Position numbers and translations under genes: made by a program. The notes beneath the pieces were generated by a model. It did not search any database, had not been told where the DNA came from, and worked only from the letters and a program-made list of their open reading frames with translations. This document shows, piece after piece, positions 1-10,835 of a stretch of DNA of 64,000 bases. Source of the DNA: Typha latifolia (Eukaryota > Streptophyta > Magnoliopsida > Poales > Typhaceae); NCBI GenBank assembly GCA_019914945.1, contig CM034108.1, positions 8,868,280-8,932,279 of the forward strand, written 5' to 3'. The stretch's first letter is position 1, and each line of letters begins with the position of its first letter.

Positions 1-244
1 AATATCTGTTATTGTGATGATTATGTTAATTAAATAATAGAAGTCATGGCACCACGTGCACGTATCACTATTAGTCAAGTCCCAGTTAGGCAGTGCCCTT
101 TTACCTACTCAACCCGGGGTTAGGGGTAGAGTGTATATTATATAGTATCATATTAGTGGCCTACACCTGAGGTCGGTAGCAGGTGGAGCATTCAGGTGAT
201 TACACTGCCATAGTTGGAGACTTGACTAGTATGATATTAGAAAG
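1..244. other. Unassigned non-coding sequence at left edge
   Basis: No credible coding frame or retroelement motif is visible. A short AT-rich phrase recurs in inverted form near 143-158 and 224-238. The integrase remnant of element C0 begins abruptly at about 245 with no LTR, so this boundary looks like a deletion or truncation breakpoint. Confidence 0.4.
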
Positions 245-1312
245 ATGTGGCATTTCTATCTATCAAAGCTAAGTCCACCTCCGTATGATCTGCAGATGCC
301 ACTAGATCATAAGCGCGCAATGTCGGAGCCGTGCGTCCATACACCGCCTCAAATGGAGTCATGTCAATGCTGCTATGGTACGCGGTGTTGTAGGACCACT
401 CCGCCTATGGTAAGAACTCTAACCATCGTCTTAGCATTTCTCTAACAAAGCACCTCAAGTACTGCTCAATGCCTCGATTGACTACCTCAGTTTGGCCGTT
501 CGTCTGTGGATGGTAGGCCGAACTAAAGTTCAATCGAGTCTCCTGTAATATGAAAATTTCAGTCCAAAAGTCGCTCATAAATACATGATCATGATCCGAG
601 ACAATCGTGCGTGGCATGCCATGTAACCAAAGAATATCTCTCACAAAAATTTTAGTCATTGACATGACTAAAAATGGATGTGACAATGCCAAAAAGTGTG
701 CATAGTTACTCAATCTGTCAACCACCACAAAGATAACAGAATAACCACGTATCAATGAAAGACCCTCTATGAAATCCATAGAAATATCTTCCAAAACATG
801 GTCCGGTATAGGTAAAGGTTGAAGTAATCCGGTCAATTTCAATGTAGTTACTTTAGCCCTTTGATAGACTTCGCAAGCACGGACAAAACTCCTTACATCG
901 CGCCTCAATCCTGGCCACATGCAACTCTGAGATATCCTGCTATAAGTCCTCAAGACACCCTCATGACCAGCATCTGGAGTTTGGTGGAAGTGCACCAACA
1001 ATTTCTGTCGTAACCCATCATTTGCGGGCACTTGAATGCATCCGCGGTCCAGCAACAAACTGCCTCGATTCTCCAACTCTGAATGGTGCTCTAGATCATC
1101 CAACACCTCCTGCAACAATCTCAAAACATATGTGTCAGATGTACATGCATACCTCAGCTTGTCAAGGAAGGGAAAGATAGGAGATAAATAGGCTGCAAGC
1201 TTGGCGGTATCGGGTTGGCGCGATAGTGCATCCGTCGCTATATTTTCTATTCCCTTCTTGTATTGGATTTCATAATCATACCCCAGCAATTTTGTGACCC
1301 ATCTCTACTATG
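245..1312 (-). pseudogene. C0 RNase H tail and integrase (partial)
   Basis: The minus strand reads the end of RNase H (LLGYDYEIQYKKG, then ADALSRQ) followed by an integrase. The integrase has an H/C zinc-binding region (HFHQTPDAGHEG then a C-x2-C-like end in which the second Cys is changed), the core aspartates in MDFIEG and SDHDHVF, and the Glu in GQTEVVN. The frame is open from 1289 to 405 (294 codons); coding similarity continues to about 245, where the C-terminal domain and chromodomain are cut off. Integrase joins retrotransposon cDNA to the chromosome. C1 was inserted into this gene just after 1312. Confidence 0.8.
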
Positions 1313-2195
1313 TGATAAGCCTTGATACCACTTGATAGGCTCTCAAACTAAAGATAGGCTACAAAATGACTCCTTCAAGATCTAAATGTATTATAGGAAT
1401 TAGTCTGTGTAACCGTGGGAACATATTCATCAGATATTTTTCGAGAGTCTGAAAATTACAAAACTAGCTGGGTTAGATCCGTAACTTCCTGATCTACAAC
1501 TTTTGTATTTATACCCTTTGCAGATTCGAACTTTATGAGAGACGAAAACACAGAATAATATGGGTGATGGTGTTGGTGACGGGTGGAGTGGATGTTAGGG
1601 TTATGAATGGGTATGGAGATGAAGGTGGATGGTGGATGTGATTAAGAGAAGTAGACAAAGGGAACTAATTGGTCAAGATCCCAAAGAAGAGGGGTGGCTC
1701 AACAGTCGAGAGAGATTAGAAGTTAGGAGAAACCTTACCAACTGTAGAGGTAGAAGGATAGTGAAGATGGAGGGGAGAGATTAGGGTAGATAGATGATAG
1801 AGAGGCAAGAAATTAATATTCCAATAGCCTAATGAATTTGGCTGCCATCCACATATATATAGAGGCTAGCCAACAAGTCCTAAAATAATATGTAACCCTA
1901 ATTTTAGAAGATTCCCGCCGATCGCGTTTGAACGTGCCCGATTGCATTCAAACGCACTAAAAAACGTTCTCTTTATGTGCGAACGTGATGCAGACATTCG
2001 AATGCGGGCGTTCGAACTCGCCCCACCGCGTTCAAACGCACAATATACTTTCTATGTATTTGCGAACTTGATGTAGGCGTTCGCAAGGGCATTTGAACGC
2101 GACCCTTCCTGTGTTCGAACGCGACCTACATGAATTTAATTTTAATAAAAATAAACAACTAATGCCGTAAGAAAATATCCTAACTAAACGTATCA
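1313..2195 (-). repeat. C1 3' LTR (883 bp)
   Basis: On the minus strand the LTR starts TGATACGTTTAG at 2195 and ends in TTATCA at 1313. A polypurine stretch lies immediately upstream (about 2196-2222). Diverged copies of the TTCGAACGC motif lie at about 1920-2125, ahead of a TATATATA stretch near 1853-1862. A near-perfect tRNA-iMet primer-binding site (1319-1330, reverse complement) lies inside the LTR, 6 bp from its end, as in other C-family LTRs. Confidence 0.7.
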
Positions 2196-2736
2196 GCCGA
2201 CCACGCTTCCCCCATCTTGCCCTCATGGTGAAAAGTCGAGGAAACACTCCAAAATATCAGTCTCCAACTCCCATGTCGCCTCATCGGATGGCTTGCCAAG
2301 CCACTCAACTAGAATCTCCACCTCCAATTTGGTACCATGTCGTCGTCGGCATCTAGCAAGTAAACGAACTGACTCAACGATCTCTATCTCCTCCAATGGC
2401 TCTAGTAGAATTGATCCAACGACCACATGATCTCCAATTCGCTCCCTCAGCAATAAAACATGGAAGACAGGATGCCCTCTCGACCCCTCCGGCAGCTCCA
2501 AACGATATGCAACCGGACCAATACAACCGAAATGGACCAAAGTAGTGATGAGCTAACTTTTGGTTACGCATCGGACGTAAGGTTACCTTTCAATACGACT
2601 GTACCCTCACAAACACCCAACTGCTGATGTCGAACTCCTACTCCCTGTGGCTACGATCATAAACTTGCTTCATACAGTTTTGAGCAAGTTTAAGATTAGC
2701 ACGCAATCTCCTCTATGTGGCATCTCTATCCATCAA
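2196..2736 (-). pseudogene. C1 integrase C-terminus and chromodomain
   Basis: The minus strand encodes the SH3-like integrase C-terminal region (PVAYRLELPEGSRGHPVFHV) followed by a chromodomain-like end (EILVEWLGKPSDEATWELE) that stops just before the 3' LTR. Chromodomains at this position define the chromovirus branch of Ty3/gypsy and steer integration to chromatin marks. The segment is split over two frames, with stops upstream of about 2540. It abuts a misplaced LTR fragment at about 2735. Confidence 0.75.
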
Positions 2737-2834
2737 CGCGACCCTTCCTACGTTCGAACGCGACCTACAGGAATTTAATTTTAATAAAAACAAACAACTA
2801 ATGCAAGAAGAAAAGATCCTAACTAAACGTATTA
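2737..2834 (-). repeat. Misplaced C-family LTR fragment (about 98 bp)
   Basis: This matches the first 98 bp of the C LTR, with terminal TATCA changed to TATTA. It is followed by CTATG (2835-2839) and RNase H sequence, the same LTR/RNase H junction seen at 23734/23735. It therefore copies the C1/C0 boundary rather than marking an independent LTR. Confidence 0.6.
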
Positions 2835-4036
2835 CTATGCCAGAGTGTGTATATGCTGTGCCATAAAGTATGGAAGACTCCTTTGATTAGTTCGAATGAT
2901 GAATTGCTTACCTATTAAATAAGGCCTCCACTTTGTCACCGCATGTAGAATTACCAACATCTCTCTCTCATAAGTCGATAATTGCTGAGATTTTTGTAAA
3001 AAAATCTTACTAAGAAAGAATATGTGACGTCCTCCTTTCATTAATACTGCTCTTATGCCAACTCCCGACGCATCACATTCCAGAATGAATTCTTTGGTGA
3101 AGTTCGAGAGCGCTAGAACGGGCGCCGTTGTAATTGTTGCTTTTAGTTTTCCAAAGGCTATAGTGGCTTTATCCGTCCATCTAAATGAGTTTTTCTTCAA
3201 CAAAGAAGTGAGAGGAGCAACAATCTTGCCATACTCGACGATGAAGCGGCGATAATATCCGGTCAGCCCTAAAAATCCTCTCAATCTTGTGGTGGTAGTA
3301 GGACTAGGCCAAGCGGTCATGCACGCAACTTTTTGAGGATCCACCGCTACACCTTCCGCTGAGATAATGTGGCCTAAATACTCCACTTGTGGTACTCCTC
3401 ATAGGCACTTGGAATTCTTGATCTTTAATTGGTTTTGCTTTTAACAAATTCAGCACATCCTCCAAATGTCGCCAATGCTCCAATTCAGTCCTACTATACA
3501 CTAAAATATCGTCAAAGAATACCAAGACATACCTTCACAATAAAGACCAAAATATATCATTCATGAGGCCTTGAAAGGTAGCTGGAGTATTGATGAGACC
3601 AAAAGGCATCACTCGGAACTCGTAATGCCCGTCCGGAGTTTGAAATACAGTTTTGTGTATATTTGCCAAGTGAACTCTAATTTGATGATACCCGACCCTC
3701 AAATTAAGCTTGCTGAATATAGTCGCCCTGGCAAGCTCGTCTAGTAGCTCCTCTATAATCGATAATAGCATTTAGTGCCCGATAGTCAACACAAAAATGT
3801 CATGTCCCGTCCTTTTTTTGCACCAATAGCACGGGGGATAAGTATGAGTTATGACTTGGTTGAATGAGGCATTGCTCCAACATCTCGGTTACCATCTTAG
3901 AGATAACTTTCTTTTGCACATGTGGATACCAATATGGCCCACATTTGCCGGTGTAGCCTCGGGCACAATCTCTATGTGGTGGTCCGTCGTTCTCCTTAGT
4001 GGAAACTCCTATAGCTCCTCAAATAGTCTAGGAAAG
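2835..4036 (-). pseudogene. RNase H and RT segment of the extra copy inside C1
   Basis: Minus-strand frames give RT with the catalytic [15 protein letters not shown] motif and GYHQIRVH, then RNase H with ECDASG, TYEREM and RTNQRSL; the third acidic position is Asn where relatives have Asp. Several frameshifts separate the pieces (3771-3535, 3525-3304, 3386-2835). Sequence resembles C0 23735-25200 more than other C copies, sharing for instance the same RNase H end. Element A1 interrupts it at 4036, and the protease part resumes at 9405. Confidence 0.75.
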
Positions 4037-4976
4037 TGATACGATTCGGACTTCACCGACGTCGTCTCGAGCATGGATTCACTTTAGGAGTATTTTTATT
4101 TCATATTTTAGTGTTTAATTTCCATTAAAATAAGTTTTCTGTAAGTCGCATTCGAAGGCGGGTGGAGAGTGCACCCTATCTTTCATGTTCGCAAATACCG
4201 ACAGGCGCGTTCGATCACGCGTTCGAACGCCTGCATCGCGTTCACAAATCCAGAAGAGCTAATTCGGTGCGTTCGAACGCGGTCGGGCGAATTCGAACGC
4301 GGTCGGCGAAAATTGTGTTTTAGGGTTAATGTAAGTTGTTGGTTAGCCTATAAAAGGATGTGTAGGGCAACCAAAATCATTATTGATTATTGAGATTGAG
4401 TTTTGCCTTGCCTCCTTCGTCTTCTTCGCTCCCGTTCTCTCAATCCCCGGCGACGCCGCTTCTAACCTCCCTCGTCCGGCTAATCACCCTAGTCCCTTAG
4501 GGGTGGCCCTCTTCTCCCCCTTCGTCCAATCTATCCAACACTTGCCCTAATCCTTCCATCAACCACAACCGTTCCACCATCACTTTTCACCGGTGCCACC
4601 ACATTAACACCGGTCCACCACCATCCACCATTACCTAGGATCTCGTGCCTCCATCCACGAATCCAAAACAGAGCATCCTGACGTTCGTCCACTAAACGAA
4701 CGATATCTCGAGATCCCCATCTCCGATTTGCCTGTAACTAGATTTGTTAGAAAGCTCTTTTACGAGGCTACAACATATAAAAATCTCACGTCGATCCGAC
4801 GACAGCATATTTCGGGATCTAATTTCAAAGTTCCGTGCCTGATCGTAACAAGCTGGTATTAGAGCCTTAGCCCCAAAGAGAAGATCGTATCAATCTGGTA
4901 TCAGCGCTCCATAGCCAGAGGTGTGATCGTAACAAGCTGGTATCAGAGCCTTAGCCCCAAAGAGAAGATCGTATCA
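4037..4976 (+). repeat. A1 5' LTR (940 bp)
   Basis: It starts TGATACGATTCGG and ends GATCGTATCA. Compared with the 3' LTR it lacks about 85 bp in the palindrome-rich region. Its last 140 bp contain repeated primer-binding-site units that are also inside the 3' LTR. Confidence 0.88.
4144..4357 (+). promoter_or_regulatory. A-family LTR promoter: TTCGAACG cluster plus TATA box
   Basis: Several perfect or near-perfect copies of the palindrome GCGTTCGAACGC lie between about 4146 and 4310. A TATA box (TATAAAAGG, 4349-4357) follows about 45 bp downstream. This is the expected U3 promoter position. The TATA role is standard for LTRs; a regulatory role for the palindrome is inferred from its recurrence in the same position in other families. 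Confidence 0.55.
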
Positions 4977-4991
4977 ATCTGGTATCAGAGC
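4854..4991 (+). repeat. Tandem array of four tRNA-iMet primer-binding sites, 42-bp period
   Basis: TGGTATCAGAGC or one-base variants start at 4854, 4896, 4938 and 4980, exactly 42 bp apart. Units after 4854 are each preceded by an LTR-end-like GATCGTA(T)CA. The last copy, 2-3 nt after the LTR end, is the working PBS by position, complementary to the 3' end of initiator-Met tRNA. The first three lie inside the LTR and recur in the 3' LTR (from about 9281). Confidence 0.8.
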
Positions 4992-5017
4992 CACCTTTCC
5001 TCGGACAAGCGCTTCCA

Positions 5018-6866
5018 ATGACAACAACCAGATCCATGGCTGCACGATGAGATGATGAAGAAGAGATTCTCCCAATAGAGGAGGGAGAAACGATTGCAAG
5101 GACTTCCACCCGTGGAACCGCCCGATCTAATCAGAATACGGAAGAACCTAGCGTTCAAGCCATGTTGGGGTCTATTTCAGAGCAATTGGCCATCAACAAC
5201 CGAGATGATGATGGAGATGATGCGGGAACTACGGGCGAACGGGAAAGCACCATCGACCCCACGACGCGAGTCCACCCCCTTGAACCCACCGCCACCGGTT
5301 CAGCCTTTGCAACCACAAGAGCCGCTGCTACCACCACCCTATGGGCAGAGGCAAGCAAGGATGGTTACACCAGGTCCAGTTGCAGGTGAACCCATCCGAC
5401 GGGTGAACCACTATGGAGACCGCCTTGGAGATCAAGATCCGTGGGCGGGTCAATACGATCCGGAACCACAACAAGTTAATCAAAACCGAAGGAGGGATCA
5501 TCAACCCTTCATGGTGCATCCTCCCCCGGTTAGACAAGGACATGATCCGGAATGAGACAATGGCATCCGTGGACAAGTCGTGCGTCTCGAATTCCCCAAG
5601 TTCAAAGGTGGCGACTCGATCGATTGGTTGTATAGGCCGGAGCAATTCTTTGCATACCAAGGAACGGCGGAAGAGTACAAGGTGACGCTTGTGAGCTTCC
5701 ACCTTGAGGATGCGGCGCTTCATTGGTTTCGAGCAGCCAATGCCACTGAGGCTATCGAAACTTGGGCTGAATTTTGCGCCGATATCACATGGCGATTTGG
5801 AGCATCGGGATATGAAGACTTTGATGCTCTCCTCTCAAAGACGGTGCAAAAGACCACGGTTGGGTCATACCAAGAAGAATTTGAGAAAATTAGTAGCCGA
5901 TGTCATCCACCATGGACGGATCGGCAACTTCGCAAAGACCTTCATCTCCGGCTGCGGGGTGACATACAAGCCGATGTGAGGGCTTTAAGGCCTAGAACCT
6001 TAAAGGAGGCCTTCGAAGATGCGGTGCTTATGGAAGACAAACATAGGGCCATGAAGATACACTTGAAACAGAGTTGGATGAGCCAAGGAAGCCACAATCA
6101 AGCTCAACCAAACATAGCGGCGGGAAATACTATCGGAGTACCAAGGGTTGCTCCTACAGTGGTACCTCCTCGAGCACCCTTGAAGCCATCCCAAGATGTG
6201 AAGTATGCACCTAGAGGTCCGGGACGAGCACTCACACCAGCCCAAGTAGAAGAAAGAAGAGCCAAGGGCCTATGCTTCCGTTGTGATGAGAAGTTTGTAC
6301 CCGGGCATCGCTGCGCTAAACCGATGGGATCGGTGATGCTAATCGATGGATTGGAGGAAGCGGAGGATGAGTTTGCAGTTGAAGGTGCAGATGTGGCTGG
6401 ACATCAAGGAGAAGAAACTGAGGAGCAACCCGTGGAGGACATGATAGCCGAAATCTCCCTCCACGCCTATTCGGGGACAGCTGCGCCAAAAACTTTGCGG
6501 GTAAACAGGGTAGTCAAGAAAACCATAGTGAGAATCTTGATTGACACCGGGTCCACCCACAACTTCATTGACAAGAGGCTCCTTAGGAAGATTGGGCTCG
6601 AGTTGGAACCCATGGAAGGGTTCGATGTGACAATCGGAGATGGCACCACATTGCGAGCAGATTTTCTTTGTGGAGGTGTAGAATTGAAGGTGCAAGGCCA
6701 AACTTTCACATTGGATCTTTATCCGTTGGCCTTGCAAGGTGCCGATATTGTTTTGGGGACCCAATGGCTTCGAAGCTTGGGGCCCGTGACATTTGATTTT
6801 ACAAGCCTCACATTGACATTTTGGAGAAAAGACAAGAGAGTGCTGCTAGATGGAAGCCAACCGCTA
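5018..6866 (+). pseudogene. A1 gag and protease
   Basis: An ATG at 5018 opens a gag frame (MTTRSMAAR) that meets TGA (5048-5050) at codon 11 where the A2 and A3 copies have an Arg codon; a frameshift follows near 5200. From about 5580 the frame is open through the capsid-like region (FPKFKGGD, then LHWFRAANA), a zinc knuckle CFRCDEKFVPGHRC (6273-6314) and an aspartic protease with LIDTGSTHNFID (about 6535-6573) and ADIVLGTQWL. Gag packages the RNA and the protease would cut Gag-Pol. The frame then jumps at about 6867 to sequence that normally follows RNase H. Confidence 0.85.
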
Positions 6867-8352
6867 CTTGAATTTCCAAATGAAGGGGTCGCAAGGGAGC
6901 TCGCTTCTTTCTCGGCGCCCACCTTTCCTTTCTTCTCAGATCTGCGGAGAGCTAGTGCAGAGGATAGTGAGCTGGTCCAACTCATGGAGGAGTTGAGAGA
7001 GAACCCCTCAAGCCACCCGAGCACGAGGAGCGCGATGGGTTAGTACTAGAGTGCGGGCGAATCAAGGTACCCCGGAACGAAGAACTACGGCGACTATTGA
7101 TGGCACACTTCCATGATACTCCTATAGCAGGGCATGAAGGGGTATTACGTACCTACAAGCGGCTGGCCCAAAACTGTACATGGACAGCGATGAAGACGGA
7201 CGTGAAGAAGTATGTGTGTGAATGCCAAATCTGCCAACGAGTCAAATCGGAGGCACTCAAGCCTAGCGGGCTGCTACAACCACTACCGATACCAGAGCGT
7301 ATTTGGGAGGATATCTCCATGGACTTCATCGAGGGGCTGCCGGAGGTTCGGGGACAATCGGTGGTGTTGGTTGTGGTGGATAGACTGAGCAAATATGCTC
7401 ATTTCATAACATTGTCTCACCCGTTTTCAGCAAAAAGGGTTGTTGAAATTTTTGTTCGGGAAGTGGCACGCTTGCATGGGATGCCTAGGACGATCGTGTC
7501 AGACCGGGATCGCATCTTCATCAGTGAGTTTTGGTCCGAGTTCTTCAGATTGCAAGGGACTCAAATCAACCTGAGTTCAGCTTATCACCCCGAGACAGAT
7601 GGCCAAACCGAGGTGGTGAATTGCGGACTGGAGCAATACTTGCGATGCTTTGTGGCGGAACGACCAAGGGATTGGGTCAAATTCCTTCCATGGGCTGAGT
7701 GGTCATACAATATGGCTCATCACTCTAGCATCGGCATGACCCCTTTGAGGCGGTTTATGGGCGCACTCCCCCTGTCTTGCGTGCCTATGATAGACTCGCG
7801 GCGGCGGATAGGACCGAGCTTGACTTGGAGCTTGCTGATCGAGATGAAACATTGAGACTGCTCAAGACTCACCTAGCCACAGCCCAAAACCGCATGAAGC
7901 AAACTCATGACAAAGGCCGACGTGAGCGAGAATTTGAGGTGGATCAATTGGTGTTTGTTCGAGCTCAACCGTATCGACAATCCACATTGAGACCAATTTT
8001 GAACCAAAAGTTGGTTTACAAGTACTACGGTCCGTACCGAGTGCTACAACGAATCGGTCCAGTAGCTTACCGGTTGGACCTACCTGAAGGAACCAGGATA
8101 CATCCGGTCTTCCATGTATCAGCATTGAAGGCCCAGATCGGGCCTAACCAGGTGGTGGGTTCGGCCTTACCCGAACTAATGGAGGAGGATGGCCCCACTG
8201 AACTGGTCCGAGTATTAGACCGTAGGAGAAGACGCCATGGGACCAGATTAGAGACTGAAGTGCTAATTGAGTGGCTGGGCAAATCTACTAATGAGTCTAC
8301 CTGGGAGCTAGAGTCAGATATCATGGATCGCTTTCCAAACTTCAAACCTTAA
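6867..8352 (+). pseudogene. A1 integrase with chromodomain
   Basis: After the RT/RNase H deletion the sequence gives the linker (SAPTFPFFSDL), then integrase with an HHCC zinc-binding motif (HFHDTPIAGHEG ... CECQIC) and catalytic residues in MDFIEG, SDRDRIF and GQTEVVN. The C-terminal region (PVAYRLDLPEG) and a chromodomain (EVLIEWLGKSTNESTWELES) follow, ending at 8352. Single-base frameshifts lie near 7010 and near 7740, splitting the domain over three frames. All key residues are still visible, so the decay is recent. Confidence 0.85.
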
Positions 8353-8363
8353 GGACAAGGTTG

Positions 8364-8379
8364 CGGAAGCGTGGTGGAT
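8364..8379 (+). promoter_or_regulatory. A1 polypurine tract
   Basis: A purine-rich stretch directly precedes the 3' LTR start at 8380 and is the expected primer for plus-strand synthesis. The same stretch is found before the A3 3' LTR (36160-36175, reverse complement). Confidence 0.6.
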
Positions 8380-9404
8380 TGATACGATTCAGACTTCACC
8401 GACGTCGTCTCGAGCATGGATTCACTTTATGAGTGTTTTTATTTCATGTTTTAGTGTTTAATTTCCATTAAAATAAGTTTTCTGTAAGTTGCGTTCGAAG
8501 GCGGGTGGAGTGAGTTTGAACGCGGTTTGTGAACGGGGTTGTGAACGTGGAGAAGAGAATGTACTGTGCGTTTGAACGAGGTGCGTTCGAATGCACTGTG
8601 AACGCCTGCATCGCGTTCGCAAATACCGACAGGCGCGTTCGATCACGCGTTCGAACGCCTGCATCGCGTTCACAAATCCAGAAGAGCTAATTCGGTGCGT
8701 TCGAACGCGTTCGGGCGAATTCGAACGCGGTCGGCGAAAATTGTGTTTTAGGGTTAATGTAAGTTGTTGGTTAGCCTATAAAAGGATGTGTAGGGCAACC
8801 AAAATCATTATTGATTATTGAGATTGAGTTTTGCCTTGCCTCCTTCGTCTTCTTCGCTCCCGTTCTCTCAATCCCCGGCGACGCCGCTTCTAACCTCCCT
8901 CGTCCGGCTAATCACCCTAGTCCCTTAGGGGTGGCCCTCTTCTCCCCCTTCGTCCAATCTATCCAACACTTGCCCTAATCCTTCCATCAACCACAACCGT
9001 TCCACCATCACTTTTCACCGGTGCCACCACATTAACGCCGGTCCACCACCATCCACCATTACCTAGGATCTCATGCCTCCATCCACGAATCCAAAACAGA
9101 GCATCCTGATGTTTGTCCACTAAACGAACTATATCTCGAGATCCCAAACTCCGATTCGCCTGTAACTAGATTTTTTGGAAAGCTCTTTTACGAGGCTACA
9201 ACATATAAAAATCTCACGTCGATCCGACGACAGCATATTTCGGGATCTAATTTCAAAGTTCCGTGCCTGATCGTAACAAGCTGGTATCAGAGCCTTAGCC
9301 CCAAAGAGAAGATCGTATCAATCTGGTATCAGAGCTCCATAGCCAGAGGTGTGATCGTAACAAGCTGGTATCAGAGCCTTAGCCCCAAAGAGAAGATCTT
9401 ATCA
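8380..9404 (+). repeat. A1 3' LTR (1025 bp)
   Basis: It starts TGATACGATTCAG and ends ATCTTATCA. It contains a fuller palindrome cluster (about 8488-8730), a TATAAAAGG box near 8778 and the same repeated primer-binding-site units as the 5' LTR. That shows the repeats are part of the LTR rather than of the leader. Confidence 0.88.
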
Positions 9405-9829
9405 GAAAGTTATCTAATAAATTAAACAATTCAATTGTATTACCTGAACTCATTTGAAGGTCATCTCCTACTGGTCCTAACTGAAGAAGACAGGCCAAAT
9501 CATATGCACAAGGCTGCACATCTTTATTTCCTTATTTAAATTTCATCCACATGCTCTAGAAATCAAATTTGATAGGTCCCTAGCTTTGTAACCACTGAGT
9601 GCCAAGGATGGTAGGCTGAACTGAAGTTCAATCGAGTCCCCTGCAATATGAAAAACTTCATCCAAAAGTCGCTCATAAATACATGATCATGATTCGAGAC
9701 AATCATGAGTGGCATGCCATATAACCGAGCAACATCTCTAATAAAAATTTCAGCCACTGACTTGGCTGAAAATGGATATGACAATGTCGAAAAGTGCGCA
9801 TACTAGCTTCATCTGTCAACCACCACAAA
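9405..9829 (-). pseudogene. Fused protease and integrase remnants (C family)
   Basis: 9405-9608 resembles the protease-to-RT linker of C elements (minus strand). From 9606 the sequence switches to integrase core (HDHVFMSDFWMKFF, FSSAYHP; minus strand, to 9829). The join shares GGA with both parents, a microhomology. The integrase part belongs to C1; the protease part belongs to the extra segment that continues at 4036 across A1. At 9829 the integrase is joined to RNase H with the intervening sequence deleted. Confidence 0.65.
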
Positions 9830-10835
9830 CATCTCTCTCTCATAAGTCAATAATTGTTGAGATTTTTGTGACAAAGCCTTACTAAGATAGGAATGGGACG
9901 TCCTCCTTGCATTAGTACAACTCCTATGCAAACACCCAACGCATCACATTCTATAATGAACTCTTTGGTGAAGTCCGGTAGCACTAGAACAGGTGCCGTC
10001 GTCATTGCTATTTTTAGTTTTTCAATTGCTGAAGTAGCTTCATCTGTCCATCTAAAAGAGTCCTTCTTGAAAATAGAAGTAAGAGAAATAGTGATCTTGC
10101 CATATCCGGCAATGAATCAGTGATAATATTCGGTCAGCCCCAAAAATCCTCTTAATCTGATGGTAGTAATAGGAATAGGCCAAGCGGTCATGTATGCTAC
10201 CTTTTGAGGATCCGCCGCTACACCATCCGCTAAAATGATGTGGCCTAAATACTCCACTTGTGATACTCTCCATAGGCACTTGGACTTCTTAATGTTCAAT
10301 TGGTTTTGTTTCAACAAATTCAGCACATCCTCCAAATGCCTCCAATGCTCCAATTCAGTCTTGCTATACACCAAAATGTCATAAAAAAATTCCAAGACAT
10401 ACCTTTGCAAGAGAGGCCAAAATAGATTATTCATGAGGCCTTGAAAGGTAGCTGGAGTATTGGTGAGACCAAAAGGCATCACCTAGAACTCGTAATGCCC
10501 GTTCGAAGTCCGAAACACAATTTTATGCACATTTATTGGGTGAACTCTAATTTGATGAAACCCGGCCCTCAAGTCAAGCTTGCTGAATATAATCCCCCCC
10601 TGCAAGCTCATTCAATAGCTCCTCTATAACCAAAATAGGATATCGATCCTTGACGGTAATAGCATTTAGTGCCCGATAGTCGACACAAAAATGCCATGTC
10701 CCGTCATTTTTTTGCACCAATAGCACGGGGGATGAGTATGAGCTATGACTTGGTTGAATGAGACCTTGCTCCAACATCTCGGCTACTATTTTTGAGATAA
10801 CTTCTTTTTGCACTTGTGGATACCGATATGGCCTC
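9830..10835 (-). pseudogene. C1 RNase H and RT (partial)
   Basis: Minus-strand pieces show RT ([53 protein letters not shown]) and RNase H up to about 9830. The usual catalytic FDDILVYS reads FYDILVYS here, so one catalytic Asp is lost, and frames are broken around 10480-10600 and near 10120. The copia element D1 inserted at 10835 in the RT N-terminal part, which resumes at 20853. Confidence 0.8.

Larger units (their letters stand above)
4037..9404 (+). mobile_element. A1: Ty3/gypsy chromodomain element, RT/RNase H deleted
   Basis: Both LTRs are present (4037-4976 and 8380-9404), flanked by the 5-bp target duplication GAAAG (4032-4036, 9405-9409). LTR termini form a 9-bp inverted repeat, TGATACGAT...ATCGTATCA. 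Internal order is PBS, gag with zinc knuckle, protease, then a deletion that removes RT and RNase H, then integrase, chromodomain and polypurine tract. About a dozen LTR-LTR substitutions are visible by eye outside the indels, suggesting a fairly recent insertion. It cannot move by itself. The lineage within chromoviruses is not certain from sequence alone. Confidence 0.88.

Noticed and set aside
9405..10835. Considered as a separate independent C-family insertion
   Set aside because: No LTRs or target duplication bound it. The RT part continues across D1 with a perfect GCCTC duplication, and the protease part continues across A1 with GAAAG.
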